Assembly (NCBI GenBank): GCA_964412195.1
Contig: CAYPNP010000020.1
Location: 17,181 to 81,180, forward strand
Length of the DNA stretch: 64,000 nucleotides
Direction of reading: 5' to 3'
Source: CAYPNP01 sp964412195
GTDB taxonomy: Bacteria > Acidobacteriota > JAAYUB01
The notes under the pieces were generated by a model. The model made no database searches and had not been told where the DNA came from. It was given only the letters and a program-made list of their open reading frames with translations. This document shows, piece by piece, positions 43,589 through 50,775 of the stretch (its first letter is position 1; the number at the start of each line of letters is the position of its first letter). Position numbers and translations under genes: made by a program.

Positions 43589-45214
43589 ATGAAAGCCCGC
43601 GGATTCAAGATCCTGCTGCTGGTCCTCCGCAACAGCCGGTCCACCCGGATGTTCGAGGAGATCGGCGTCTGCTACATCGCCGCCTACCTCCGCCAGAACG
43701 GCTACGAAGTCAGGCTGATGGAGGAGAACGAGGAATCCGTGGACTTCGAAGGGATCCGGGCGTTCGCGCCGGACCTGATCGGCCTGCCGGTCTACATGAA
43801 CACGGAAAAAGCCGCCTGCAGCGCGTGCGCCCGCCTCCGGGAAATCCTGCCGGCCACCCGGATCTGCCTGGGCGGCTACGCGCCGACCAGCCGGGGCGAC
43901 CGGCTGATGGACATGTCGCCGGACATCGATTTCGTTATCCGCGGAGAGGGTGAGCTGCCCTTCCAAGAGCTGGCTGACCGGCTGTCAGGCGGGGAAAGCC
44001 TGGAGGGGATCCGCGGATTGAGTTTCCGGCATAACGGCATCGTCCGGCACAACGGCGATCGGGCCCAGCTCCCGGACCTCGCCACCCTGCCCTGGCCGGA
44101 CCGGGATTTTATCCGCGAGAAGGGGTACCAACTGGCGCTGGTGGCGACTTCGCGGGGGTGCACCCGGAACTGCAGCTTCTGTTCGACCCGGCAGCTCTCG
44201 AAACGCTGGCGGAGCCGGAACCTGCGGGACGCGGTGGACGAGATCGAGCACCTGGTCCGCCGGTGGAACATCCGGAGCTTCTACTTCGTGGACTGCAGCT
44301 TCGAGGACCCCGGCCCCTCCAACGACCGGCTCATCCGCCTGGCCGGGGAGATCATCGCCCGCCACCTTCCCATCACGTACAGCGCGTTCTTCCGGCCCGA
44401 TTTCCACAAGCGCGCCGATGCGCCCCTCCTGGAACTCCTGCGGAAGTCGGGCCTGGTGGGCGCGCTCATCGGCGTCGAATCCGCCCATCAGGCCGGCCTC
44501 GACCTCTACCGGAAGCACACGACTCCGGACGACAACGTGAAGACGGTCGAGCTCTTCCGGCGGCACGGGCTGAACGTCGACATCGGCTTCATTATGTTCA
44601 ATCCCTACACGACCTTCGCCGGTCTTCGCGCAGACATCGACTTCCTCGAGACGCACGGGTTCGCCAGCAACCTGTCCAACCTCATCAACCAGTACGCCGT
44701 GACCATGGGCTGCGACCTGGACCGGCGGATTCGCGCCGACGGATTTCTGACCGACGAAGACGAGCCCTACGGCTACCGGTTCGCGGATGAACGGATCGCG
44801 CGGCTGGCCGCCTACGTCCGGGATTTCGCCGACCGCCTCCCTCCGGAAACGAACAGCGCCCTGCTGCGGATCCAGCGGAACATTATCAACCTGGCCTATT
44901 GGCGGCGGATGTTCGAGTCCGATGCCGCCCTCCGGCAGCCGATCGTGGATCTGGAACAAGATTACAACCGGATCCGGGATCAACTGAACCGCAACGTCTC
45001 CAACTGGTTCCGGCAACTCCTGGACGTGGCCGAATCCGGCTGGGACCAGCAGGCGGCCGATACCATCCTGAAGACGTGCCTCTCCGACACCTTCATCCGG
45101 GGGGCGTTCGGAGAAATGGAGGGGAAGAAGGAAGCGTTGCGCGCGTTCCTGAAGACCCGCGGGTACGATATCCACAAGCTGGGCTCGTCCGACCGGCGGG
45201 TGGGAGATTCCTGA
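43589..45214 (+). CDS. B12-binding-type radical SAM protein, putative RiPP maturase 1
   Basis: The 541-residue product has a B12-binding Rossmann-like N-terminal part (GVCYIAAYLRQNGYEV, RICLGGYAPT, FVIRGEGELPF). A radical SAM domain with cluster cysteines 191, 195 and 198 in RGCTRNCSFC follows. Such enzymes methylate unactivated carbons or do other radical chemistry, often on peptides. The C-terminal ~170 residues are helical and unique. It begins GGAGATGG-spaced from ATG 43589 and is followed 27 bp later by the intact borosin-type N-methyltransferase, so it is likely in one operon with it. Confidence 0.85.
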   Translation: MKARGFKILLLVLRNSRSTRMFEEIGVCYIAAYLRQNGYEVRLMEENEESVDFEGIRAFAPDLIGLPVYMNTEKAACSACARLREILPATRICLGGYAPTSRGDRLMDMSPDIDFVIRGEGELPFQELADRLSGGESLEGIRGLSFRHNGIVRHNGDRAQLPDLATLPWPDRDFIREKGYQLALVATSRGCTRNCSFCSTRQLSKRWRSRNLRDAVDEIEHLVRRWNIRSFYFVDCSFEDPGPSNDRLIRLAGEIIARHLPITYSAFFRPDFHKRADAPLLELLRKSGLVGALIGVESAHQAGLDLYRKHTTPDDNVKTVELFRRHGLNVDIGFIMFNPYTTFAGLRADIDFLETHGFASNLSNLINQYAVTMGCDLDRRIRADGFLTDEDEPYGYRFADERIARLAAYVRDFADRLPPETNSALLRIQRNIINLAYWRRMFESDAALRQPIVDLEQDYNRIRDQLNRNVSNWFRQLLDVAESGWDQQAADTILKTCLSDTFIRGAFGEMEGKKEALRAFLKTRGYDIHKLGSSDRRVGDS

Positions 45215-45241
45215 TCCGGAAGCCTGCAAGGAGGTCCCGCC

Positions 45242-46000
45242 ATGGGGCAAGGATCCCTGACGGTGGTGGGGAGCGGCATCCAGGCGCTGGGGCAGATGAC
45301 CGATGAGGCCCGCCAGTGCATCACGGCGGCAGACCGGGTGATGCACGGGGTGAGCGATCCGCTGGCTCTGGAATGGATCACCCGGCTGAACCCGGTCACG
45401 GAAGACCTTCTCATCTTCTATAGCGAGGGCGAAGACCGCTGGGGCGCCTACCGGGGCATGGTGGGCCGCATCCATGACCGCGTGGCGGACGGGGAGCGGG
45501 TCTGCGCGGTGTTCTACGGCCACCCGGGGGTCTTCGTATTTCCCGCCCACGAATCCATCCGGCTCTTGCGTCGGGAGGGATTCCCCGCGGTGATGCTGCC
45601 CGGCGTCTCCGCGGAGGATTGCCTGTTCGCCGCCCTGGACGTCGATCCCCTCGAGCGGGGCTGCCAGGCGTTCGAAGCGACGGACTTCATTCTTCGTGTC
45701 CGCCGCCCCGATCCATCGAGTTGCCTGGTGCTGTGGCAGGTGGACGCCGTCGGAGACAACACCTACCGCCGGCAGGGGAACTACAGCCGTCACGTGCCCA
45801 TCCTGCTGGAGCGGCTGCTTCAGTTCTACCCAGGGGAGCACGAAGCCGTGCTGTACTATGCGGCGGTCTTCCCCTTGTGCCCCCCGGTGATCCTGCGATT
45901 CCCCCTTCGGAACCTGACCCAGGCCGTGCCTCACAGCCACGGCGTCGGAACCCTGTTCCTTCCTCCGGTGGCGCGGCATCCATCCATGAAATTAGATTGA
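45242..46000 (+). CDS. Borosin-type peptide alpha-N-methyltransferase homologue 1 (active-site intact)
   Basis: The 252-residue product belongs to the tetrapyrrole-methylase-fold group that includes borosin backbone N-methyltransferases: SLTVVGSGIQALGQM at the N-terminus and VFYGHPGVFVFPAHE followed by MLPGVSAEDCLFAALDVDP. These segments are close to the fungal OphMA sequence as I recall it. The residues matching OphMA Tyr66, Arg72, Tyr76 and Tyr98 are Tyr60, Arg66, Tyr70 and Tyr92. It has no C-terminal core of its own, so it would act in trans like split borosin SonM. AAGGAGG precedes the ATG. It probably methylates backbone amides of a peptide precursor; the substrate is unknown. Confidence 0.88.
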   Translation: MGQGSLTVVGSGIQALGQMTDEARQCITAADRVMHGVSDPLALEWITRLNPVTEDLLIFYSEGEDRWGAYRGMVGRIHDRVADGERVCAVFYGHPGVFVFPAHESIRLLRREGFPAVMLPGVSAEDCLFAALDVDPLERGCQAFEATDFILRVRRPDPSSCLVLWQVDAVGDNTYRRQGNYSRHVPILLERLLQFYPGEHEAVLYYAAVFPLCPPVILRFPLRNLTQAVPHSHGVGTLFLPPVARHPSMKLD

Positions 46001-46044
46001 ATCAGCCAGCGCGATTTTCAGAGCCGATCCTTCGAATCCTTCCA

Positions 46045-46807
46045 CTAGCCACCCTGATTCCGCCCAGCTCCCCCTTTCCGCTTGGCTGGCTGAGCCTTCG
46101 TGGCGATGTTCTCGTCCAACGCCGGAGCCAGCTTCTCCGCCACGAGGTTCTCGTCCAGCGCCGGAGCCAGCTTCTCCGCCACGAGGTTCTCGTCCAACGC
46201 CGGAGCTAGCTTCTCCGCCACGAGGTTCTCGNNNNNNNNNNNNNNNNNNNNNNNNNNNNNNNNNNNNNNNNNNNNNNNNNNNNNNNNNNNNNNNNNNNNN
46301 NNNNNNNNNNNNNNNNNNNNNNNNNNNNNNNTCCAGCGCCGGGGCCAGCTTCTCCGCCACGAGGTTCTCGTCCAGCGCCGGGGCCAGCTTCTCCGCCACG
46401 AGGTTCTCGTCCAGCGCCGGGGCCATTTTCTTCACTACAAGATCGCCAGGATGTATTTCCACCGCCGGGGACTGCGCTAGCAGCAACGCGTGGGGCAAGC
46501 CCACCAGCTGCGACAATTCTTGTGGCGCCTGGCGGGTGACTTCCGACCGGCCGAACGGTGCATTCCCCAACGCCTCCCCCGCATCCTGCGCCCAGCCGCG
46601 GTCCGGCACGGCGGCCGCCTGCCGGGGAAGTGCGAGTTCCATGCCCGCCTTCAAGCCGCTCCCTAGGGTGAGGTTGTTCTCCCGGGCCAGAGCCTCCGGC
46701 TCCACGCCGAGCGACCGGGCCACTGACTCGAGGGTGTCGCCCGCTCGCACCTGGTAGGTTTCAGGACGGACGAATTCGGGGGGTTCACCCATACCACCAA
46801 TTTTCAT
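46045..46807 (-). CDS. LysM-headed repeat protein with 13-residue repeats; candidate RiPP precursor, interrupted by assembly gap
   Basis: The N-terminal ~60 residues are a LysM-like domain (YQVRAGDTLESVARSLGVEPEALARENNL) without a signal peptide. After an acidic linker, exact tandem repeats of DENLVAEKLAPAL begin, disappear in the N gap and resume. Both sides of the gap meet exactly at a repeat boundary, so the true missing length is a multiple of 39 bp. That multiple of three also restores the frame: in it the protein ends DENIATKAQPAKRKGG...NQGG at TAG 46045, not further downstream. Five full units are visible. The surroundings suggest a modified-peptide precursor or scaffold; the function is unproven. 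Confidence 0.6.
46115..46409 (-). repeat. 39 bp tandem repeat array
   Basis: Units at 46115-46153, 46154-46192 and 46193-46231, then the gap, then 46332-46370 and 46371-46409. They differ by only a few bases, which explains the assembly break. Confidence 0.9.
46232..46331. other. Assembly gap (100 N)
   Basis: A run of 100 N, a nominal scaffold gap. The flanks join at a perfect 39 bp repeat boundary, so the copy number in the genome is unknown. Confidence 0.95.
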
Positions 46808-46838
46808 GTTCGCCTCTCTCGGGGACGGATTATTACGG

Positions 46839-46844
46839 ATTATA
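46839..46844 (-). promoter_or_regulatory. Candidate -10 of the LysM repeat gene
   Basis: TATAAT on the minus strand, 32 bp upstream of the ATG; the -35 box is poor. Confidence 0.4.
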
Positions 46845-46880
46845 GCACAATGGCCTCCCGCGGCTCTCTCCGCGGAAGGC

Positions 46881-46909
46881 TTGCCCTCGCCGTCGCGATG
46901 GCTTATGAT
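46881..46909 (+). promoter_or_regulatory. Promoter of the N-methyltransferase 2 operon
   Basis: TTGCCC (46881-46886), 17 bp, TATGAT (46904-46909), divergent from the repeat-gene promoter. Confidence 0.5.
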
Positions 46910-46947
46910 GATTCCGCCATACCCGATCGAAGACCGAGGAGGTGCCG

Positions 46948-47904
46948 ATGGTTTCCCGGCTGGCGGATTTCCTCATCGCCCTTTCGACGGACCCCCGCCG
47001 CCTGGACGCCTTCGAAGCCGACCCGGAATCCGCGATGGCGGCCGCCGGACTCTCGGCCGTGGAACGCGAGGCCGTACGGAGCCGCAGTCCCCGGCTCATC
47101 CGGTCAGCGCTCAAGACCCGTCCCGGGGGCAGCCTCACGGTGGTCGGGACGGGCGTGCGGCCGTCCCACCTTACCCCGCAGGCCCGCCTCGCCCTGGAGC
47201 GCGCCCAGAAGGTGTTCTATGTCCTGCCGGAGCCGGCGGCGGCCGCGCAGATCCATGCCTTGAACGGGACCGCGGAATCCCTCGGCCCCCTGCTTGGCGG
47301 GCCGTCCTCCGGCGGAGATCCTCACGGGTCATTCGTGGAGGCCGTCCTGACGCCGGTGCGGCAGGGCCTCTCCACCTGCGCGGCGTTCTTCGGCCATCCC
47401 GGCATGCTGATGTACCCCGCCCGTCTGGCAGTCCGCCGGTGCCGGCAGGAAGGCTTCCCCGCGGAGATGCTGCCCGGGGTGTCCGCCCAGGATTGCCTCT
47501 ATGCCGACTTGGGCGTCGATCCCGGGCAGGCCGGATGCCAGAGCTACGAAGCATCCGACTTCCTGGTGCACCGCCGGCGGTTCGATCCGACCAGTCACCT
47601 GATCCTGTGGCAGATCGGCGCCATGGGAACGATGGCGTCGCCTCCACGGCCTGCGGCGGACGGCCTGCGCATCCTGGCCGAGGCGCTCGCCCCGCACTAC
47701 GGGCCGAACCACCGGATCACGGTCTACGAGCCGGACACCCGCGACGGAGAAGCACCCCGCATCGAAGAGGCCGCCCTGGCCGAACTGCCAGGTGTGGCGG
47801 TCACGCTGTTCTCCATGCTCTACGTGCCCCCCCTGGCGCCCCGGCCCGCCGACCCGGATCTCCTCGCTCGGATGAACCTTTCCGCCGGTCCGGCCAGGGA
47901 GTGA
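46948..47904 (+). CDS. LigA-like domain fused to borosin-type N-methyltransferase 2 (degenerate active site)
   Basis: The 318-residue product has two parts. Residues ~4-55 (ADFLIALSTDPRRLDAFEADP, GLSAVEREAVRSRSP) resemble the LigA-like borosin-binding domain of split-borosin precursors such as SonA. From residue 61 follows the methyltransferase fold (GSLTVVGTGV; FFGHPGMLMYPARL; MLPGVSAQDCLYADLGVDP). The positions matching OphMA Arg72, Tyr76 and Tyr98 are Pro125, Phe129 and Phe148, so catalysis is probably lost or altered. The order domain-enzyme is the reverse of fungal borosins, and there is no core peptide. ATG 46948 with AGGAGG 5 bp away. The next gene follows after 4 bp. Confidence 0.82.
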   Translation: MVSRLADFLIALSTDPRRLDAFEADPESAMAAAGLSAVEREAVRSRSPRLIRSALKTRPGGSLTVVGTGVRPSHLTPQARLALERAQKVFYVLPEPAAAAQIHALNGTAESLGPLLGGPSSGGDPHGSFVEAVLTPVRQGLSTCAAFFGHPGMLMYPARLAVRRCRQEGFPAEMLPGVSAQDCLYADLGVDPGQAGCQSYEASDFLVHRRRFDPTSHLILWQIGAMGTMASPPRPAADGLRILAEALAPHYGPNHRITVYEPDTRDGEAPRIEEAALAELPGVAVTLFSMLYVPPLAPRPADPDLLARMNLSAGPARE

Positions 47905-47908
47905 GGGG

Positions 47909-48715
47909 ATGCCCGGAGGTTGCCTCACCGTCGTCGGGACCGGAATCCGGCTGTTGTCCCAGCTGACTCCGGAGTCCCGCTCCGCCATCGGGGCGGCCGA
48001 CCTGGTTCTCCACGACGGGGATGCCGCGACCCTGCAGGCGTTGCGGGCATGGAACCCGCGCATTGAAACGATGGACGACATGCTCGATCCTGACCAGCCC
48101 TGTCAGGCTTCCTACCTCCGGATCGTCGAGCGGATCGTGGACGAGGTACGGTTGGGAACTCGCCTCTGCGCGGTCTTCTACGGACACCCCGCGGTTTTCG
48201 TCTTCGCGTCCCACGAGGCGGTCCGGCAATGCCGCGCAGAGGGCCTGGCCGCCCGGATGCTTCCCGGGATCTCCGCCGAGGATTGCCTGATCGCCGAGCT
48301 CGGCGTGGATCCGGGCATCCGGGGCTGGCAATGCTTCGAAGCGACCGAATTCCTGTCCCGGAGCAAGGCGTACGATGCCGCCTCCCCTCTCCTCCTCTGG
48401 CAGGTCGGCGTGGTGGGCTCGCTGGGATACGGCGCCGCGCTCAACCCGGCGGCGCGCCGCCTGCTGGCGGAGACGCTGGCGGCCCGCTACGGGCCGGAGC
48501 ATCGTGCGATTCTCTACCAGGCGTCCCAGTTCCCGGTGTGCCCGCCGGTCATGGAGACCATCCCGCTGCGCGCGTTGGCGGGGGCCGACATGAGCCCGTT
48601 CTCGACGCTTTTCGTCCCTCCCGCGCGGACCGCGAAGCCCGATGCGGAGATGGCCCGGCGCCTGGGAATCCCCTGGCACATGCTGGAAGGACTCCACCCC
48701 GGAGGACAGCCTTGA
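47909..48715 (+). CDS. Borosin-type N-methyltransferase homologue 3 (partly degenerate)
   Basis: The 268-residue product shows the same fold (CLTVVGTGIRLLSQLT, VFYGHPAVFVFASHE, MLPGISAEDCLIAELGVDPG). Residues matching OphMA Tyr76 and Tyr98 are Tyr69 and Tyr91, but Tyr66 and Arg72 are replaced by Leu59 and Cys65. The C-terminus (MARRLGIPWHML) resembles the SonM tail. It could be a subunit of a hetero-oligomer with copy 1, or act on another substrate. It starts 4 bp after copy 2 and overlaps the radical SAM start (TTGA). Confidence 0.82.
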   Translation: MPGGCLTVVGTGIRLLSQLTPESRSAIGAADLVLHDGDAATLQALRAWNPRIETMDDMLDPDQPCQASYLRIVERIVDEVRLGTRLCAVFYGHPAVFVFASHEAVRQCRAEGLAARMLPGISAEDCLIAELGVDPGIRGWQCFEATEFLSRSKAYDAASPLLLWQVGVVGSLGYGAALNPAARRLLAETLAARYGPEHRAILYQASQFPVCPPVMETIPLRALAGADMSPFSTLFVPPARTAKPDAEMARRLGIPWHMLEGLHPGGQP

Positions 48716-50169
48716 AGAAACGCGTGCTGCTCATCTACCCTCCCCGCCTGGCCAGCCAGCCCGGCCGCGTGACCTTCCCGCGCGGCATCGCCTCGATCGC
48801 CTCTTTTCTGCGGGCCCGCGGCTGGCCGGTCGCCGTGGTTCCCCTGCACTTCGCGGCGGTGGACGGGTTGACCCCGCCGGAGGTATCGGAGTCCATTCTG
48901 GCGGCCGCCCTGGCCGAGTTCCGGCCCGACGTGGTCGGAGTCAGCTGCCCCTACACCATCATCTATCCCACCTGCATCGAGATCCTCCAGGCGGTCAAGC
49001 AGATCCGGCCCGGCCTGGTGACCGTGATCGGCGGCCCCCACGTCACCTTCACGGACGCCGAGACCGCGGCGGCTCCCGCCGTCGATTACGTGGTGCGGGG
49101 CGAAGGCGAGTGGATCCTGGCGGAGCTGCTCTCCGCGCTGGAGACCAGCAAGGACCCGGCGGGGATTCAGGGGCTCACGTTCCGCCGGGACGGGACGACG
49201 GTCCGCACGCCCGGCCGGCCTCCCGGCGACCTGGCGAGGCTGCCGCCCGTCGACTTCTCGCTCTTCCCGGCCGAGTTCCTCCAGCGCGCCCAGATCTTCG
49301 GCATGATCCACCGGGGTTGCCGGTACCGTTGCGCCTTCTGCGCCGAGGCGGCGTTCTGGGGAAGCCAGCGGAGCCTGCCGACCGCGCGGCTCGTCGGCGA
49401 AATCGCCACGCTGGGACGGCAGTACGGCGCCCGGATGCTGGGCATCGAGGACAGCGCGCAATGGCTGGGCTCGCCCGAGCTGCAGGAGCTGGGCCGCCGC
49501 CTCGGCCGGGTGAAACAACACTTGCCGCCGGCCTTTTTCCTCAACCTCACCGTGGAAGCGCTGAACCCGGCCAAGCGGGCGTTCTTGCGGGAGCTCCGGC
49601 GGGCGGGCGTGGGCTCGGTCTGGCTGGGGATCGAAAACTCGTCCGAGAAGGTGCTGGCCATGATGGGCAAGAAGCGCCCGTGGCAGCGCACGCTGGACAT
49701 GTGCCGGGCCCTGCGGGAGGAGGGTTTCCTGATCAAGGCCGAGTGGATGATCGGGCACCCCGGCGACACCCGGGAGGAGGCGCTGGACGCCTACCAAAAG
49801 CTGGAGGGATTGTTCCGGGACGACCTGATCACTACCGCCGACTTCGGGGTATTCGTGCCCCTCCCCGGTACCAAACCGTGGCATGATCCCGCCCGATACG
49901 GAATCGAGATCCTGCACCGCAACTATCGGAAATACAACGAATTTTCGACAGCATCCCCGGTGTGCCGCCTCCGGGATTTCCCGCCGGAGGAGATCGCCGA
50001 AATCGCGCGGCGGACGGAACGCATGCTCGAGCGCCACACCCAGGCCCTCCGGCCCGCCCGGATCATCCGGGCCCACCTGGCAGCATCCCCGCACGTCCCC
50101 GCCTCGCCCGGCCGGCCGGCCGGGGAAAACGCCGCGCCGGAACCCCCGGATCGGCAGTGCCGGGTCTAA
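48712..50169 (+). CDS. B12-binding-type radical SAM protein, putative RiPP maturase 2
   Basis: The 485-residue product has the N-terminal B12-binding-like region (RVLLIYPPRLASQPG; VTVIGGPHVTFTDAE; YVVRGEGEW) and a radical SAM domain with cluster cysteines 203, 207 and 210 (HRGCRYRCAFC). It includes typical barrel motifs (GIENSSEKVLAMMGKKR, MIGHPGDT). TTG start with GGAGG 6 bp upstream overlaps the stop of N-methyltransferase 3, so translation is coupled. It converges with the TPR gene (4 bp overlap). The reaction is unknown; it lies in the candidate RiPP operon. Confidence 0.85.
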   Translation: MKKRVLLIYPPRLASQPGRVTFPRGIASIASFLRARGWPVAVVPLHFAAVDGLTPPEVSESILAAALAEFRPDVVGVSCPYTIIYPTCIEILQAVKQIRPGLVTVIGGPHVTFTDAETAAAPAVDYVVRGEGEWILAELLSALETSKDPAGIQGLTFRRDGTTVRTPGRPPGDLARLPPVDFSLFPAEFLQRAQIFGMIHRGCRYRCAFCAEAAFWGSQRSLPTARLVGEIATLGRQYGARMLGIEDSAQWLGSPELQELGRRLGRVKQHLPPAFFLNLTVEALNPAKRAFLRELRRAGVGSVWLGIENSSEKVLAMMGKKRPWQRTLDMCRALREEGFLIKAEWMIGHPGDTREEALDAYQKLEGLFRDDLITTADFGVFVPLPGTKPWHDPARYGIEILHRNYRKYNEFSTASPVCRLRDFPPEEIAEIARRTERMLERHTQALRPARIIRAHLAASPHVPASPGRPAGENAAPEPPDRQCRV

Positions 50170-50705
50170 GCCTCTTCCCGGAGAGCTTCCAGGCGGGATT
50201 GCAGTTGCTGCTTCGCCTCCAGGACTCCCTCGATCCCCCGTTCGGCACAGGCCTTCAGCGCAGTCTGGATCAGCAGCCCCAGGACGCGGGCCCGGATCGC
50301 CGCCGGATGCCGTCCGGAAGGATCCCGGCGGATGGCCTCGGCCAGGTCTCCGGCGGCTTTTTCCAGCTGGCCGGCGCGCAGCCATACCTCACCCCGGTTG
50401 ACCCAGGCCTGCGGATCCTCCGGAGCCAGTTCCAGGCAGCGGGTATAGTGGGCGACGGCCGCTTCCGCGTTCCCCGCCCGCTGGCAGATCGAGCCCAGCA
50501 TGCCGTGCACGTAAGGATTCCCGGGATCCAGCACGGCCAGCCCGGCGAACAGGTCCATCGCTTCCGCCAGCCGCCCCTGCTTGAACATGGCGTAGCCGGT
50601 CTGGAGCAGGGCCGCGGTCCCTCTCGCGTCCAGTCCCATTGCCTGGCCCGGTGTCAGACTCCCGTCCACCAACTGGTTCAATTGTTGGGATTTGTCCTGA
50701 TCCAT
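50166..50705 (-). CDS. TPR protein (SycD/LcrH-like), last gene of the repeat-protein operon
   Basis: The 179-residue product has about three TPR units: TGYAMFKQGRLAEAMDLFAGLAVLDPG, HGMLGSICQRAGNAEAAVAHYTRCLEL, VWLRAGQLEKAAGDLAEAI. They resemble small TPR chaperones of secretion systems. ATG 50705 has GAGGAGG ~6 bp upstream. It follows the radical SAM gene by 70 bp on the minus strand and could chaperone the repeat precursor, as inferred from position only. Confidence 0.7.
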   Translation of the reverse strand: MDQDKSQQLNQLVDGSLTPGQAMGLDARGTAALLQTGYAMFKQGRLAEAMDLFAGLAVLDPGNPYVHGMLGSICQRAGNAEAAVAHYTRCLELAPEDPQAWVNRGEVWLRAGQLEKAAGDLAEAIRRDPSGRHPAAIRARVLGLLIQTALKACAERGIEGVLEAKQQLQSRLEALREEA

Positions 50706-50775
50706 GCAAGTCCTCCTCGTATTCATCGGCCCGGTCCGGCCGCCGGCCGGAGAACGGACCTTTCCACGAACCATG

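Noticed and set aside
45242..48715. Methyltransferase homologues as uroporphyrinogen or precorrin methylases
   Set aside because: They share that fold, but the YGHPGVFVFPAH and MLPGVSAEDC segments follow borosin enzymes, and no cobalamin genes are near.
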